Shown here piece after piece: positions 61,801-64,000 of a stretch of DNA of 64,000 nt. Source of the DNA: Pipra filicauda (taxonomy: Eukaryota; Chordata; Aves; Passeriformes; Pipridae). The notes under the pieces were generated by a model. The model made no database searches. It saw only the letters and a list, made by a program, of their open reading frames with translations, and was not told the origin of the DNA. The DNA lies in NCBI RefSeq assembly GCF_003945595.2, contig NW_024104378.1, positions 744,001-808,000 of the forward strand, in the 5' to 3' direction. Position 1 is the stretch's first letter. Each line of letters begins with the position of its first letter. The position numbers were made by a program, and so were the translations under genes.

Positions 61801-63216
61801 ATATATGCATAAATACTGCTTATCTATTGAATACATATGAAAGAAAATACAGAAAATAAGGGCCAAGACTAACCTTTGTGTCTGTATTACTTAAGTAAAG
61901 AATAGGTGAAGCCATTAAAAATTTAGTACCAGAGATACACAGATAGGCACAATGAGTTTCCACCAAGGAGAGATGTTTCATGAAAGTATGAATTTGGGAT
62001 GACCTCTAGCTAGATGCCACTCCTAATGATGTTATGTGTGTTATTATGTGTATGTGTTATTAGTGAAAAGTACCTGCTGCAGAAACTCTGGACTGAGAGT
62101 TTGAACACTGAATTATGGAAGTGAAAAGGACTTGGTTAACAATTTTTCTGGCCGAGGAACAGATCCTGATAATGAGGAGAATTTCAGGAAGAAAACTATA
62201 GAATTTACCCTGTGACTTGCTTTTTCATTTTCTCCTACTGTGTAAATGAACAAGGAAACAGCCTCTGCAGACAGGTTAAACACAGCCTTAGAAAAGAGAC
62301 CTGAACAGGTCCAAAGGCTGGGGATGGTCTGACCAATTGTGCATGCCTGCAACTGAAATTCTTGCATTTTTTGACTCAAATCTCAGTAGTGGAAAACAGA
62401 AATTGGATTGTCCTAGATCAGTGTGCCCCATAAAGCAATGAGTCACCTATATGTGAGCCAGTTTCTCCCCATCAACCTCAAAGGATGGGAAAAACCAGAC
62501 CTAGAAGCTCAGACTTGTGTGTCTGTTAAGTGCACTTGAGTGTGAACAGAATGAGTAATTTCCAACCAAACACCTATGGCAACAGTGTTTTCACCGAGCT
62601 GCTGTGAATACAGAGCTCACTGAGATGTAGGAAAAGACACAGAATTTCAGAGGCACAATTCCTACAGGGAAATACCCCTATCTGGAGTGAGATGGCCCAC
62701 ATCAGAAGTGCTGTCACACACTGTCTTCATATTTGTGTTCACTTGAAGGTACAGGGGTAAAAGCTGAAGGAAAAGGTTATAGTCATCTCCAGGTAGAAGA
62801 TGAGGCATTTCCACACATTCCTCTCACTTCTAGGATTCCACCACTAGATCTCAGCCTGGTCTCAGGATTATTGATAAGCTCTGCTCCCCTTGAATCCCTT
62901 TCAAGTTAATTCTCATGGGTAAGCATGGCTAGTTTTTTATCCCCAGAAGTAAATGGAGACCTGACTGGAGCACCAACCAGTACAAACCCATGGGGTGAGA
63001 GCGCCATACCTACCCACCACACACACAACTCAGACCAGCCAAGAGGCAACTGCTGCAACTCTGCCCTTCTGTGTTGCTCAGCAGGTGACTTTTTGGATGC
63101 TGCAAAATTCACTTGTTTAGTATTTAGCTGCAGTGATTGTACTCGACAGCTTAGGATCTGTCTGTTTGAGCTTTTGTTCTCAACTAATGACAGCAGTACA
63201 AAAGGGATTATGTTAG
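61801..63216. other. 1.4 kb unique DNA
   Basis: No gene or repeat was recognised; frames are below 100 codons in the unique part. Confidence 0.5.
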
Positions 63217-64000
63217 TGTAGTGGTTTGAACCTTGTGTTCCCCAGAGGCTAAGAGAAGTGGTAGACCCCAAGGGGTGGAAACCCCTGGAAGTTTTGAAAT
63301 TCTGCCCAATGGACGCTCCTGCAGAAATGTAAACATATCACAACCAGACCGGAAAAGAAGAGTTGTAGTTTTAGTTGTTGTAGGAGAGGTGGCCATGTTG
63401 TAGAGCCACGAGGTAGGGGCTCTGAGCCCCTTGGGGCCTCTGGCCCCCTCCCAGCCTCTGGCTGGGGGCTGCAGGGACCTGGAACAGCATAAAGCTGGGC
63501 TAGGTGCCTGTAGTTATGCCGGGAGATGTTTTCTCCATGGGCACAGAGCAGCAGCCGACGCTGACCAGAGAAACAGTGGCAGAGAGCCAGAGATAAGACC
63601 TGAACTGAAGGAGCAGCAGAAGCAACATGCAGCACTGCAGAGGAGACTCCTGGAAGGAGAGTCGAGGAAAGGAGAGCCAGCAGCTGAGAGCTACAGAGTT
63701 CTTGGGGGTAAGACTGATACCAGATCCCCAAAACTCCTTTGAGACCTCCTGGAAGGAGGAAGATGATGGACTCTTACTTGAAAGAGCCTTGAAGTGCGAC
63801 ATGCACTGTAGAAAGGAGCTAGAGAGCTCCGAGAGGAATGCAGGGGGAGTTGACCTTGGCTTCCCCCCCCTCGCACTGCTGCCACGGTGGCAGCCTGAGA
63901 GACAGGGCACAGAGGCCCTGCAGGAGATACCAGACCGTCACGAAGACTCCCCTGTGTCTTCGTGATATGACGTGGTGATACGACCTTGTCTGGGGTTACG
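63217..64000 (+). mobile_element. CpG-rich element, probably an LTR, cut by the window edge
   Basis: GC content and CpG frequency rise sharply from about 63.2 kb, with well over a dozen CpGs in roughly 780 bases against very few in the flank. The likely start 'tgtagtggtttgaacc' (63217) has the TG... and 'tggttt' look of avian LTR ends. A TATA-like 'gcataaag' lies near 63488. Overlapping frames up to 160 codons (63249-63731 minus) and 112 codons (63627-63965 plus) reflect low stop density, not recognisable proteins. There is no AATAAA before the edge and no visible right end, so the class is unproven. It could instead be a CpG-island promoter region. The CpG retention suggests a recent insertion if it is an LTR. 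Confidence 0.45.
63938..63965. repeat. Perfect 10-bp hairpin in the CpG-rich element
   Basis: 'tcacgaagac' (63938-63947) and 'gtcttcgtga' (63956-63965) pair exactly around the 8-base loop 'tcccctgt'. Two CpGs sit in the stem. One more G-T wobble pair can be added outside (63937 with 63966). Confidence 0.9.

Noticed and set aside
63249..63965. Overlapping frames of 103-160 codons on both strands at the right edge
   Set aside because: Several frames on both strands are open at once, which is what high GC and few stop codons produce. None resembles a known protein or retroviral gene product.
1..64000. A bacterial-type system, phage, CRISPR array or toxin locus
   Set aside because: Gene density, codon structure and repeat content are those of vertebrate non-coding DNA. 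No spaced repeats of CRISPR type and no tandem coding genes were found.
1..64000. tRNA or other classical small RNA genes
   Set aside because: No A-box/B-box pair or cloverleaf was seen while reading both strands. A tRNAscan-SE or Infernal run would be decisive and was not possible.

Overview
This window looks like bird nuclear DNA, from a gene-poor, AT-rich region that is either intergenic or intronic. The main evidence is a dense scatter of CR1 LINE copies. Their 3' ends show the octamer family typical of avian CR1 (ATTCTATG/ATTCTGTG, or CATAGAAT/CACAGAAT on minus copies). A solo retroviral LTR of a type I recall as common in bird genomes is also present. No exon, tRNA, rRNA, CRISPR array or prokaryotic gene arrangement was recognised. 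Nearly all open frames are short and have no recognisable protein, or they lie in, or antisense to, transposon remnants.

Layout, left to right. 1-2.8 kb: nothing recognised. 2.85-3.62 and 4.55-4.80 kb: two decayed plus-strand CR1 copies. 4.8-10.4 kb: unique AT-rich DNA with one striking perfect 14-bp hairpin at 7.55 kb. 10.41-12.77 kb: a nested pair, in which one minus-strand CR1 is split by a second minus-strand CR1 carrying reverse-transcriptase remnants. 14.96-16.64 kb: a very old, frame-destroyed LINE of the CR1/L3 group. 19.49-19.87 kb: a GC-rich block with a polyadenylation-type signal, possibly an old LTR. 22.27-23.29 kb: two short plus-strand CR1 tails. 26.56-27.25 kb: a minus-strand CR1. 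27.25-38.98 kb: the longest stretch without a sizeable recognised repeat. 38.98-40.27 kb: the best-preserved CR1, with 185 codons of the ORF2 C-terminus still open and part of the RT domain upstream. 41.35 kb: a CR1 fragment. 45.55-46.07 kb: a solo LTR on the minus strand. 47.98 and 53.76 kb: CR1 tails. 52.6 kb: an AT/CA microsatellite. 57.90-58.81 kb: a 304-codon open frame of unknown meaning. 60.77-61.71 kb: a minus-strand CR1 with a large internal deletion, abutting a TA-rich microsatellite. 63.22-64.00 kb: a GC- and CpG-rich block that begins like an LTR and runs off the right edge.

There is no pathway or operon to describe. The window records successive CR1 and LTR insertions and their decay. 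The items most worth checking are the right-edge CpG-rich element with its perfect terminal hairpin, the GC-rich block at 19.5 kb, the nested CR1 pair, two CR1 copies with similar internal deletions, several short perfect inverted repeats in otherwise unique DNA, and the 304-codon frame. Family assignments rest on recalled consensus sequence. No database search was run, and repeat boundaries are approximate to about 10-30 bases unless stated.
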